A stretch of 64,000 nt of DNA, taken from VMCP01 sp964527775 (lineage in GTDB: Bacteria > Bacteroidota > Bacteroidia > NS11-12g > UBA955). A program made the translations under genes and the position numbers. The notes beneath the pieces were generated by a model that was not told where the DNA came from, did not search any database, and was given only the letters and a program-made list of their open reading frames with translations. Shown piece after piece: positions 1 to 8,301 of this stretch; the stretch's first letter is position 1; every line of letters starts with the position of its first letter. The stretch covers positions 62,001 through 126,000 of the forward strand of contig CAZGQS010000003.1 in NCBI GenBank assembly GCA_964527775.1, given 5' to 3'.

Positions 1-454
1 TCATGTCCTTGCGCAACTCAATCTCCTCATCCTTCATGCGAATCATCTCGTCTTTGGTTTTCAATTCCAGTTGAAACTTTTCTTTCAGCGCGTTCTCAGC
101 CAAGGTTTTTTCCATTTCTTTGGACTTTAACTCGTTTTGTAACGCATTTTTTTCATCCAATACCTTTTGAACCGCCTGATTGATGCTCAACTGTTTTTCC
201 AAATCCGCCGCAGCCAATTTTGCCTTCATGTCGGCCAATTCTTGATCTTTCTTTTGGATATGAGTTTGCAAAGCCTGTTTCAAGTTTGCCTCACTCAACT
301 TGAGCTCTTGCTCTTTTTCCTTCTGAGCCATGGCCATTCGAGTCTGAAGCTCGCTGTTAAACTGTTGGTCGCGCACCTGCTTCAAAATCGCCGCAAACCC
401 AGCCTCATCAACTTTGAAAGCCGTTTTACAATTGGGACAAATGATATCGTTCAT
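1..454 (-). CDS. DUF2130 family protein, N-terminal part (partial)
   Basis: I translated this minus-strand frame by hand from the ATG at 454; it stays open to the left edge, so the C-terminus lies outside the window. The visible 151 residues begin with a short CPNCK zinc-ribbon-like motif (MNDIICPNCKTAFKVDEAGF) and continue as a long Glu/Lys/Gln/Ala-rich coiled coil. This is the layout of DUF2130 proteins: N-terminal Cys pair, coiled coil, then the DUF2130 domain, which is not visible here. The biochemical role of the family is not established. It may be transcribed with the gene downstream on other contigs; nothing in the window shows a partner. Confidence 0.7.
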   Translation of the reverse strand, partial: MNDIICPNCKTAFKVDEAGFAAILKQVRDQQFNSELQTRMAMAQKEKEQELKLSEANLKQALQTHIQKKDQELADMKAKLAAADLEKQLSINQAVQKVLDEKNALQNELKSKEMEKTLAENALKEKFQLELKTKDEMIRMKDEEIELRKDM

Positions 455-504
455 AGAATTAAAAAAAGGGAAGTGAAATTACTGATTTAACATTTTAAAC
501 CCAA

Positions 505-762
505 TCAATAGTTTTGAAACATATCAACAAATATCCCATCCAACACCCTCGCCAACTCCCAATCCTTTTCTGTAACAATATTCCCCGCATCATGGGTGCT
601 TAATTTGACCATCACCTTATTGTATACGTTGGTCCACTCCGGGTGGTGATTCAATTTGCTGATTTGCTCACTGGCTCTGATTATGAAATGCATGGCCTCT
701 TCAAAACTTTTGAATTCAAAGGTTTTGGTTAATTTATTGGTTGATTCATCCCAGTTCGACAT
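505..762 (-). CDS. 4a-hydroxytetrahydrobiopterin dehydratase (pterin-4a-carbinolamine dehydratase)
   Basis: The 85-residue protein is of the size and pattern of the PCD/DCoH family, which dehydrates 4a-hydroxytetrahydropterin to recycle the cofactor of aromatic amino acid hydroxylases. The diagnostic active-site stretch is present: HHPEWTNVYNKV at about residues 40-51, followed by LSTHDAGNIVTEKD at about 54-67. The two adjacent His and the later THD are the residues expected for the pterin site. No aromatic amino acid hydroxylase gene lies in the window. It sits 50 bp upstream (in coordinate terms) of the DUF2130 gene on the same strand. The identification is firm; the physiological substrate is inferred from family knowledge. 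Confidence 0.88.
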   Translation of the reverse strand: MSNWDESTNKLTKTFEFKSFEEAMHFIIRASEQISKLNHHPEWTNVYNKVMVKLSTHDAGNIVTEKDWELARVLDGIFVDMFQNY

Positions 763-844
763 GCGGTCAAAGGTAGAATAACGCGGTCAAATCCCCAATT
801 ATACCTAATAATTGGGGATTTATATCTCTAAAAACATACCATAT

Positions 845-1180
845 TCAGAGATTTCGTTCGAAGCTCTCCAGATTCTCAATCTCCCCTGTAAACTCCAAAA
901 TGGTGTTGGCTTCGAAGGTGAATGCAGATTTTCCGAAGGACTTTAAAAAGCAGAAATGCAGGGCAATCATCGATAATGCCTGAGCATGAACGCCCACAAA
1001 TCCAAGTCGGTAGCCCTGATTGTACTTGTCAATCAACTCTTGCTTGCTCAATTCCTTGTAGGATTGATAAAATTCTCTGATGCGGTCTTGGTCTCCCTCC
1101 CTGTGTAAATAGAAGTGCGACAGGTTTGAACTACGACTTCCGCCGTGGTTTTCATTGGTGATTATAATAGGTCTACTCAT
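845..1180 (-). CDS. Hypothetical protein, 111 aa
   Basis: I do not recognise this protein. It is soluble, with no signal peptide or membrane segment. The N-terminal 30 residues are rich in Ser/Asn/His/Gly, and the rest looks helical (EFYQSYKELSKQELIDKYNQ and a hydrophobic HAQALSMIALHFCFL segment at about 65-79). It starts at an ATG at 1180 and is divergent from the 202-aa gene on the other strand, with 165 bp between them that carries a long hairpin. Real-gene status is supported by length and by an N-terminus that reads naturally, but no family was identified. Confidence 0.6.
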   Translation of the reverse strand: MSRPIIITNENHGGSRSSNLSHFYLHREGDQDRIREFYQSYKELSKQELIDKYNQGYRLGFVGVHAQALSMIALHFCFLKSFGKSAFTFEANTILEFTGEIENLESFERNL

Positions 1181-1290
1181 GGTTCCTTTGTTTTTGGCTC
1201 GATGCCCTCATCATTTTACCACCGCAGCTGGACGTTAGCTCGGTTGGTGACCCACAGGCCTCTTGATGACTCCACAAATATAGGTATTTA

Positions 1291-1339
1291 ACTATTTATT
1301 TACTCACCCTTATAGGGGTGAGGTAAGTAAATAAATAGT
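1291..1339. promoter_or_regulatory. Long inverted repeat ahead of the 202-aa gene
   Basis: Two perfect 14-bp arms, ACTATTTATTTACT at 1291-1304 and its reverse complement at 1326-1339, enclose a second GC-rich arm pair (CACCC 1305-1309 with GGGTG 1316-1320). The right arm ends 6 bp before the start codon at 1346, so a transcript through it would fold the 5' leader into a hairpin, or the DNA could be an operator for the divergent gene pair. There is no T-run following it, so a simple terminator is less likely. Confidence 0.5.
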
Positions 1340-1345
1340 AAATCC

Positions 1346-1954
1346 ATGAAAAAAACACTCATCATTCATCCCGAAGACCCCACCACCGATTTCCTTAAAG
1401 TCATTTACGAGGGTAGGGGATTCACCCAATTTCACAGCAACTTTGACAGCCATTCGCTCAAGGCAATGATTCAAGAACACGATCGCATTGTTATGTTGGG
1501 ACACGGCTATCACCACGGATTGTTGCATTATTTCAAACCCGTGATCGATGCCTCCTTCGTTCCCTATCTCAAACAAAAGGAACTCGTTGGTATCTGGTGT
1601 TTCGCCAAGGCTTTCTTCGATGCCCACGGACTTTCAGGCTTCCACACTGACATGTTCATTTCCGAAACTGCCGAAGCTCAAGCGATGGGAGTTTCCGCCA
1701 CTCACAATGAAATCGAGACATCCAACAACCACTTCGCGCAGTCTGTCAGAAAGAACCTTTTTCACCCTGATTGCCTTCACCGCGTTTCCCGCAGTTACTC
1801 CAAACTTCAAACTCCCGTATCCAATTACAACGCCGCTCGTTTGCACTTCAGAAACCCCGATGACCCCACCGAACCCTGCGACATGCCTGATTTCAATGAA
1901 ATTTTGACAAATCCCTCGATGATCAGTAATCTAATCAATCAATTTTTCAACTAG
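1346..1954 (+). CDS. Uncharacterised protein with caspase-like His-Gly and Cys motifs
   Basis: The 202-residue protein has no signal peptide. The sequence shows a hydrophobic strand ending in a His-Gly pair (DRIVMLGHG, His53-Gly54) and a second hydrophobic strand ending in Cys (ELVGIWCFA, Cys85). A strand-His-Gly then strand-Cys order is the pattern of clan CD cysteine peptidases (caspase, CHAT and relatives), so a catalytic His/Cys dyad is an inference from this pattern and not a family match I can name. After Cys85 come FFDAHGLSGFHTDMFISETAEA and a polar C-terminus ending in a hydrophobic helix. It is preceded by a strong inverted repeat and followed by a hairpin terminator, so it is probably a single-gene transcript. 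The catalytic call is speculative; a non-enzymatic fold is possible. Confidence 0.6.
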   Translation: MKKTLIIHPEDPTTDFLKVIYEGRGFTQFHSNFDSHSLKAMIQEHDRIVMLGHGYHHGLLHYFKPVIDASFVPYLKQKELVGIWCFAKAFFDAHGLSGFHTDMFISETAEAQAMGVSATHNEIETSNNHFAQSVRKNLFHPDCLHRVSRSYSKLQTPVSNYNAARLHFRNPDDPTEPCDMPDFNEILTNPSMISNLINQFFN

Positions 1955-2025
1955 TCATGCTTGCGGAAGAATCGTCACAGAAATTTTCCGAAAAATTTAT
2001 TCAGTTTTCTTTTTTGGTGGGGACA

Positions 2026-2065
2026 CCCACAAGGTCGCAGTTGAGCGACCTTGTGGGATTTTATA
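2026..2065 (+). terminator. Strong hairpin terminator
   Basis: A perfect 13-bp stem (CCCACAAGGTCGC at 2026-2038 pairing with 2045-2057) with a 6-nt loop is followed by ATTTTATATA. It lies 72 bp after the stop codon of the 202-aa gene, so it most likely ends that transcript. Confidence 0.7.
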
Positions 2066-2258
2066 TAAGATGAAAAACATTTCATTCATTTGTTAGATCC
2101 GTTTGTTTATAAAAAATTTCTAACAGATCAACGAGGATTTAGTGAAATGATATTTTAAAAGCAGAGTATTTACTTCTAAAATACCGTAGACATTGTAAAA
2201 ATTGTAATTTTGAGAAACAAGATAAACCATTGAGATTAATCAATAAACTTTTTAAACC

Positions 2259-3791
2259 ATGAGAACGATTGTTATATTCATCGCAAATTTGATTTGCGCT
2301 TCTCTTTTTGCTCAAAAAAATATTCCCTTCAAGGAACCTCTGAAGGTTATCGCTAAAGAAAGAGTTAATTCAGCAATACAAATGAATGATAGCTTATTTC
2401 TTAGAAACATTAACATTGAAGTGATAGATGGATATGAGGAAATAAAAATTAATGCAATTAAATCAAATGGTTCGGAAATAAAAATTGACCCTAAAAAATT
2501 ATATTTATTCGAATTTAAAAATATCAATAATTCCGATAAAGTTTGGTTAAAAAGATTATTATTGAATGAGACATACTATAATATGTTGTTGAAAGGTTAT
2601 CAATATGATCTTAGAAATGAGTTAAATACTGAATCCATTGAATATGTCAACACGTTAAATAAAAATCAACGTTTTTTCGACGATGATTACCTAGAAGATT
2701 ATTTATTTATTCTCGCGAATAAAATTTATTCTGGGTTTTTAAAAGATAATAGATCTATTAATCTGAATATCAAAATCATTAAAGATAATGATCCAAATGC
2801 TTTCACTTTACCAAATGGTTGCATATTAGTTTCTACCGGTTTACTGTCCACAATACAGACTGAAGATGAATTAGTGGGAATATTAGCTCATGAAATTGCT
2901 CATTTTATATCCGATCATCATCTTATCAACTACAATAAGCAAATTGACCGAAAAAATAGAGCAGTGTTTTGGTCTTCAGTTGCTACTGTAGTTGCTGCGG
3001 GTATTGATGTAGGATTAAGCGTGAATAATAGAAATTATTTTCCTGGAATGTTGACAGCATCGACAGCAATACTTGCATCAGCTATTTCCGATGAAGTAAT
3101 TGAAAGATTGGGAATTAAATATAGTCAGGCGCAAGAAATGGAGGCAGATATTGCTGCGAAAGAAATATTAAATACACTAGGTTATAATACATCGAGCTTA
3201 TCCATCGCCTTAATGCGGATAAAAAATTATTCTATTAAAACAGGTAACTATGTAGCTCTAACCTCAACAGGAACGCACCCATCTGTTGATAGCAGAATTG
3301 AACTATTGGGCGGTATTAAGGTTGGAATTGATTCATTTACACAAAATCATTTTTTTAAGAAAGTTTCTTTGGTTAATTCCTATAATGCTTGGATTCAATT
3401 ATTTTCTTTTGCCAATTATACAACTGCTTTTGAATTGGCCGAAAGGAATATTATTAACGGCATTGGAACAGAATCAGATTATATCGTTAAAGCTATTGTT
3501 CTTCGCCGAATTTCGAATAACAAGGAATCAAATGAAAAAGTGATAGAGTTGTTGAAAATAGCAAAAGGACTTAACATTACGCCATACATATTAATACATA
3601 AAGAGGAAGGCATTAGTTTCCTAAGGTTGCAAAATAAGTTAGAGGCTAAAAAGTCATTTCAAAATTATGTTACATCATTAACTGAAATCCGAGATAGAAA
3701 TGAAATCAAGGAATTTCAAAACTTCAATCAAGAACTTGAAGATGAAATCACCTGGACTAAGAAAATGATATTCAGAATTGACAATTTTTAA
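2259..3791 (+). CDS. M48-family metallopeptidase with TPR-like C-terminus (BepA-like)
   Basis: A 19-residue signal peptide ends at LFAQ. The M48 zinc motif HEIAH is at residues 211-215 and the third-ligand region QEMEAD is at about 292-297, so this is a Zn peptidase exported to the cell envelope. A hydrophobic segment (AVFWSSVATVVAAGIDVGL) follows the HExxH helix, as in periplasmic M48 members. The C-terminal 150 residues are helical and repeat-like, consistent with TPRs as in BepA/YfgC, which act in outer-membrane protein quality control; the N-terminal 130 residues are unassigned. A candidate -7 box TAATTTTG is at 2205-2212, without a clear -33. The gene is more AT-rich than the genes left of it, in keeping with the accessory region that begins here. 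Confidence 0.8.
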   Translation: MRTIVIFIANLICASLFAQKNIPFKEPLKVIAKERVNSAIQMNDSLFLRNINIEVIDGYEEIKINAIKSNGSEIKIDPKKLYLFEFKNINNSDKVWLKRLLLNETYYNMLLKGYQYDLRNELNTESIEYVNTLNKNQRFFDDDYLEDYLFILANKIYSGFLKDNRSINLNIKIIKDNDPNAFTLPNGCILVSTGLLSTIQTEDELVGILAHEIAHFISDHHLINYNKQIDRKNRAVFWSSVATVVAAGIDVGLSVNNRNYFPGMLTASTAILASAISDEVIERLGIKYSQAQEMEADIAAKEILNTLGYNTSSLSIALMRIKNYSIKTGNYVALTSTGTHPSVDSRIELLGGIKVGIDSFTQNHFFKKVSLVNSYNAWIQLFSFANYTTAFELAERNIINGIGTESDYIVKAIVLRRISNNKESNEKVIELLKIAKGLNITPYILIHKEEGISFLRLQNKLEAKKSFQNYVTSLTEIRDRNEIKEFQNFNQELEDEITWTKKMIFRIDNF

Positions 3792-4107
3792 TTACTTCAT
3801 TCTTCGTGCATTTCAGATCAGAATTTCTAGTGGAAATTATATAAAAATTAAGCGATTTTATTGGTGTTGAATTAAGTTACAAGGCGATTAATGATATTTT
3901 GGAAATAATTTCTAATATTGAGTTATTAAACGAAATATTTTACAAGAATCACTGATGTTTCGTACCTGTTGCTGCAAAGTTACTAATAGTTAATTGTGAA
4001 TAAATAATCAGCCATATAGGGTCAAAATTTGATTTCTGTAATCGGAAGTTTGCCATTCAATAAATGACATGGGCATTTGTTAAAGTGAAAAGTTAAATTT
4101 GTAAAAC
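3792..4107. other. Intergenic stretch ahead of the restriction operon
   Basis: 316 bp of AT-rich sequence without a supported ORF or hairpin terminator. It must carry the hsdR promoter. A TAAATTTG box (4094-4101) fits the Bacteroidota -7 consensus but lies only 6 bp before the ATG, and its nearest upstream TTTG (4076) is too close (14 bp), so I do not call it. Confidence 0.4.
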
Positions 4108-6894
4108 ATGACCAACCAGAATCCTGAGCAAATAGCGAGAGATCACATCGACAAACAACTAATTAGTTGTGGTTGGGTAATTCAAGACAAAAGAAACATC
4201 AACCTTTCCGTTTCGCTAGGCGTTGCAGTAAAAGAATACTCTACGGATATTGGTCCTGCAGATTATGTACTTTTCGTAAATAGAGCCCCAGTAGGAATAA
4301 TAGAAGCAAAAAGAATCGAAGAAGGAGGTAGGCTTTCCGCTCACGAAAGTCAAGTGGAAGAGTATTCTCAAGCTAAGTTAAAGTTTATCAACAATGAACC
4401 CCTCCCGTTTCTCTATCTAAGTACAGGACAAATAACACGATTCACAGATACAAGAGATCCTAAACCCAGATACCGTGAGGTCTTCACATTCCACCGACCC
4501 GAGACGTTTGCAAAATGGCTCAGAAAAGGCCCTTCGATAAGGCATAGAATGTTTAGTGACTTTCCTGCTTTGGATGTTACTGGGTTGCGCGATTGTCAAG
4601 TAGATGCCATCAATAACCTTGAAACATCCTTTAAAAATGCCAAGCCCAAATCTTTGGTACAGATGGCCACGGGATCGGGAAAAACCTTTACCGCAATTAC
4701 TTCAGTTTATCGTTTACTTAAGCATATCAAAGCAGAAAGGGTGTTATTCCTAGTTGATACTAAGAACCTTGGAGAGCAAGCAGAAGGTGAGTTTAGGAAA
4801 TACCAACCCCAAGACGATAACAGGTTATTTCCAGAGCTTTACGGGGTGAGTCGCTTAACAAGTTCCTTCATCCCCGCTGATAGCCAAGTTTACATATCTA
4901 CGATACAAAGACTTTATAGCATTCTAAAAGGAACAGAACTCGACGAAAGTGCCGAAGAAGAAAATCCCAACGAACAAAGATCCTATGCTAAAGAAGCATT
5001 ACCTGTAGTTTATAGCGAGAAACTCCCCATAGAGTTCTTTGATTACATCGTAATTGACGAGTGTCACAGAAGTATATATAATCTGTGGAAACAAGTGCTC
5101 GACTACTTCGATGCATTTCAAGTGGGATTAACTGCAACTCCAGACAACAGAACCTTTGGTTACTTTAATCAGAATATCGTATCCGATTACGGTTATGAGA
5201 AAGCAGTTGTCGATGGAGTGCTTGTTCCCTACAACGTGTACTCCATAGAAACTAAAATTACCCAAGAGGGATCCAAGATTAAACTTGGAGAGATGGTTGA
5301 TAAAAGAGAAAGACTAACTAGACGTAAGTTTTGGGAAGCCGTGGATGAAGATGTTGAGTATTCGGGAAAACAACTCGATAGAGATGTAGTGAATCCTAGT
5401 ACCATCAGAAACATCATCGAGGAAGTAAAAAGGAGTTTGCCAAGCATGTTTCCTGATAGGCATGATGCTAATGGAGAGTTTGAAGTACCCAAAATGCTCA
5501 TCTTTGCTAAAACAGACAGTCACGCTGAAGATATCATTGAGATTGTGAGGGATGTTTTTAACGAACGTAACGACTTCTGTAAGAAGATTACCTATCAAAG
5601 CTCAGAAAATCCCAAGTCGATACTATCTAACTTTAGAAACGATTATTACCCGCGTATTGCTGTAACCGTCGACATGATTGCAACAGGTACGGATATCAGG
5701 CCTCTGGAGGTTCTTTTGTTTATGAGGGACGTAAAGAGCCGAAGTTACTACGAGCAAATGAAAGGTAGAGGAACCAGAACGTGTTCGTTAGAAGAGATGA
5801 AGATGACCTCGCAAACCATCAAAACTACCAAAGACCATTTTATCATTATCGATGCCATTGGGGTTGAGCAATCGTTAAAAACAGATAGCAGACCCTTAGA
5901 AAAAGCACCTTCTGTTTCTTTGAAGGAAGTGCTAGAGCGAGTTGCAGTGGGTGACAGAAGCGAAGAAATCCTATCAACTCTTGCCAACAGACTTCTGAGA
6001 TTAGAAAAGCAAATCAATAATTACGAGAAAGAAACTTTTGCTGAGAAAGCAGAAGGTAAAAGGATTTCTGATGTAGTGAGGGGACTCTTGTACGCATACG
6101 ACCCTGATACGTTGGAAAGTATTGAGACGATTGTAAAATCAGAGAATGCAGACGCTTCTCCGCTGATGATAGAAGAACTCGTAAGGGAACAACACAACGT
6201 AATTTTAGAGCATGCGGTGGAGGTGTTTAATAATCCTGAACTAAGGGAGTTTATCATTGATGTCCGAAAGAAATACGACCAGATTATCGATACGGTAAAT
6301 ATGGATTCTATAACCAAGAGCGGATGGGTAAAAGACCAAGTAGCAGAAGCAGAACAGTTAATCTTGGACTTTAAAATTTGGATAGATGAACACAAAGATG
6401 AGATTACCGCATTGCAGATTTTTTACGGACAGCCCTATCGCAGAAGGGAAGTTACCTATAAGATGATAAAGGACTTGAGTGAGTACATTGTGAGAAACAA
6501 ACCTACGCTTGCCCCACAAAAGGTTTGGTCGGCATACGAACAGCTGGAAGGTTCTTCAGGGAAACCCAAGAACGAGCTGATTGCGTTGGTTTCATTGATT
6601 AGAAAAGTAGCTGGGATAGATAATGACTTAACGCCTTTTGACAAGACGGTGGACAAGAACTTCGCTGACTGGGTATGGAAGAAGCAGCAAGGTGCTATGT
6701 TTAAGTTTTCTAAAGAACAGATGGAGTGGTTACACATGATGAAAGATCACATTGCAACCAGTGTTCATTTGGAGATAGATGATTTGGATTATACTCCTTT
6801 TGATTCTTTGGGTGGTCGAGGGAAGTTAAATCAGCTCTTTGGTACCGAGATGGTAAACATTATTGAAGAACTTAATGAGGTGTTAGTAGCATGA
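4108..6894 (+). CDS. hsdR: Type I restriction enzyme, restriction (R) subunit
   Basis: The 928-residue protein is the motor and nuclease subunit of a type I restriction-modification complex. The PD-(D/E)xK nuclease core is near the N-terminus: Asp52 and GIIEAKR with Glu66-x-Lys68. The SF2 translocase has Walker A ATGSGKT at 187-193, a DECH box at 317-320, and later motifs TATP (about 345), TVDMIATGTD (about 518-528) and QMKGRGTR (about 551-558). The C-terminal 300 residues match the EcoEI-type R C-terminal helical domain that docks on the methylase core. It overlaps the start of hsdS by 4 bp (ATGA), giving translational coupling, and heads a five-gene operon. All motifs are intact, so it should be active. 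Confidence 0.96.
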   Translation: MTNQNPEQIARDHIDKQLISCGWVIQDKRNINLSVSLGVAVKEYSTDIGPADYVLFVNRAPVGIIEAKRIEEGGRLSAHESQVEEYSQAKLKFINNEPLPFLYLSTGQITRFTDTRDPKPRYREVFTFHRPETFAKWLRKGPSIRHRMFSDFPALDVTGLRDCQVDAINNLETSFKNAKPKSLVQMATGSGKTFTAITSVYRLLKHIKAERVLFLVDTKNLGEQAEGEFRKYQPQDDNRLFPELYGVSRLTSSFIPADSQVYISTIQRLYSILKGTELDESAEEENPNEQRSYAKEALPVVYSEKLPIEFFDYIVIDECHRSIYNLWKQVLDYFDAFQVGLTATPDNRTFGYFNQNIVSDYGYEKAVVDGVLVPYNVYSIETKITQEGSKIKLGEMVDKRERLTRRKFWEAVDEDVEYSGKQLDRDVVNPSTIRNIIEEVKRSLPSMFPDRHDANGEFEVPKMLIFAKTDSHAEDIIEIVRDVFNERNDFCKKITYQSSENPKSILSNFRNDYYPRIAVTVDMIATGTDIRPLEVLLFMRDVKSRSYYEQMKGRGTRTCSLEEMKMTSQTIKTTKDHFIIIDAIGVEQSLKTDSRPLEKAPSVSLKEVLERVAVGDRSEEILSTLANRLLRLEKQINNYEKETFAEKAEGKRISDVVRGLLYAYDPDTLESIETIVKSENADASPLMIEELVREQHNVILEHAVEVFNNPELREFIIDVRKKYDQIIDTVNMDSITKSGWVKDQVAEAEQLILDFKIWIDEHKDEITALQIFYGQPYRRREVTYKMIKDLSEYIVRNKPTLAPQKVWSAYEQLEGSSGKPKNELIALVSLIRKVAGIDNDLTPFDKTVDKNFADWVWKKQQGAMFKFSKEQMEWLHMMKDHIATSVHLEIDDLDYTPFDSLGGRGKLNQLFGTEMVNIIEELNEVLVA

Positions 6895-8300
6895 TAGATT
6901 TGAATAATACCCATTTGCCAAACTCTTGGGAGCTAACAACAATAGCGGACATTATAGGGCTGAATGGACTTTTTTGTGATGGAGATTGGATTGAAAGCAA
7001 GGACCAAGATCCAAATGGAGAAGTAAGATTGATTCAACTTGCAGACATAGGAGATGGATTTTTCAGAAACAAATCTGATAGATACTTAAACCTAGAAACG
7101 GCGCTCAGGATTAGGTGTACTTTTTTAAAATATGGCGATGTACTTGTTGCACGTATGCCTGACCCTATTGGAAGAGCGAGTGTTTTCCCTCTATCAAATG
7201 AGGGGAAATATGTAACAGCAGTTGATGTGGCAATTATCAGAACTGGAAACACTGGGATTGATTCTAGGTTTATAGAGTTATCCATTAACAACGGCTATTT
7301 CAGACGTGCTATTGAAAGTTTGCAGAGTGGAACAACCAGAAAAAGAATCTCAAGAGCAAAACTTTCTGAAATACCTTTTCCTCTCCCCCCAATTGCAGAA
7401 CAACACCGCATCGTTGCCAAGATAGAAGAGCTTTTCAGTGTGTTAGACAAAGGCATTGAATCCCTCAAAACAGCACAGCAGCAACTCAAAGTATACAGAC
7501 AAGCAGTACTAAAGTATGCCTTTGAAGGTAAACTTACTAACCCTGATGTAAAAGACGGAGAATTGCCTGAGGGGTGGGAAAAGAGTTCTCTTGGATCAAT
7601 AACATTAGACAAAACAGGATTGAGAAGAGGTCCATTTGGTAGCGCAATTAAAAAAGAGTTTTTTGTAGAAAATGGTTTTAAGGTTTATGAGCAAGGCAAT
7701 GCAATCAATAATGATCCCTACAGAGGCAGATATTTTATAAGTGAAACAAAATTTACTGAACTAAAGAATTTTGAGGTTCTACCTGGGGATTTATTGGTAA
7801 GTTGCTCAGGTGTAACTTTAGGTAGAATTGTAGAAATACCAATTGATGCACAGCAAGGAGTCATTAATCAAGCTTTATTAAGAATCAGATTACGCAAGGA
7901 AGTTATTTCAAATAAATACTTCATACATCACTTTAGGTCAGAGTATTTTCAAAGAAAAATATTTGAACAATCTCAAGGAACAGCAATGCCAAACCTTGTA
8001 GGAATTAAAGATTTTAAAGAAATAGAAATTTTATTACCTTCTATAAATGAACAGGAATTAATCGTTCAAGAAATAGAATCCCGCCTCTCTGTCTGCGACA
8101 AAATAGAAGAAAGCATTGAGCAAGGTTTGCAACAAGCTGAAGCACTAAGACAAAGTATTTTGAAGAGAGCATTTGAGGGCAAGTTAGTGCCTCAAGACCC
8201 CAATGACGAACCTGCAAGTGTATTGTTGGAACGCATCAAAGCAGAACGTGCAGCTGCACAACCAATGAAGAAAACTAAAACAAAGAAACCAAAAGCTTAA
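6891..8300 (+). CDS. hsdS: Type I restriction enzyme, specificity (S) subunit
   Basis: 469 residues with the duplicated architecture of HsdS. The first target-recognition domain covers about residues 1-165 and ends in a conserved helical spacer beginning PLPPIAEQHRIVAKIEE and closing with LKYAFEGKLT. A second target-recognition domain at about 215-385 is followed by a matching spacer (SINEQELIVQEIESRL, closing with LKRAFEGKLVPQDP). Each half reads one part of a bipartite DNA target and the spacers bind two HsdM. The C-terminal 30 residues are basic (KKTKTKKPKA). The start overlaps hsdR by 4 bp. The two target domains differ, so an asymmetric target is expected; its sequence cannot be predicted here. 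Confidence 0.95.
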   Translation: MIDLNNTHLPNSWELTTIADIIGLNGLFCDGDWIESKDQDPNGEVRLIQLADIGDGFFRNKSDRYLNLETALRIRCTFLKYGDVLVARMPDPIGRASVFPLSNEGKYVTAVDVAIIRTGNTGIDSRFIELSINNGYFRRAIESLQSGTTRKRISRAKLSEIPFPLPPIAEQHRIVAKIEELFSVLDKGIESLKTAQQQLKVYRQAVLKYAFEGKLTNPDVKDGELPEGWEKSSLGSITLDKTGLRRGPFGSAIKKEFFVENGFKVYEQGNAINNDPYRGRYFISETKFTELKNFEVLPGDLLVSCSGVTLGRIVEIPIDAQQGVINQALLRIRLRKEVISNKYFIHHFRSEYFQRKIFEQSQGTAMPNLVGIKDFKEIEILLPSINEQELIVQEIESRLSVCDKIEESIEQGLQQAEALRQSILKRAFEGKLVPQDPNDEPASVLLERIKAERAAAQPMKKTKTKKPKA

Positions 8301-8301
8301 T

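Noticed and set aside
1548..1907. 119-aa overlapping ORF in another frame of the caspase-like gene
   Set aside because: Composition is Ser/Pro/Thr-rich shadow coding; it has no start context and lies fully inside the better-supported frame.
4076..4101. TTTG-N14-TAAATTTG as an hsdR promoter
   Set aside because: The spacer is too short and the -7 box is only 6 bp from the ATG; kept as noise.
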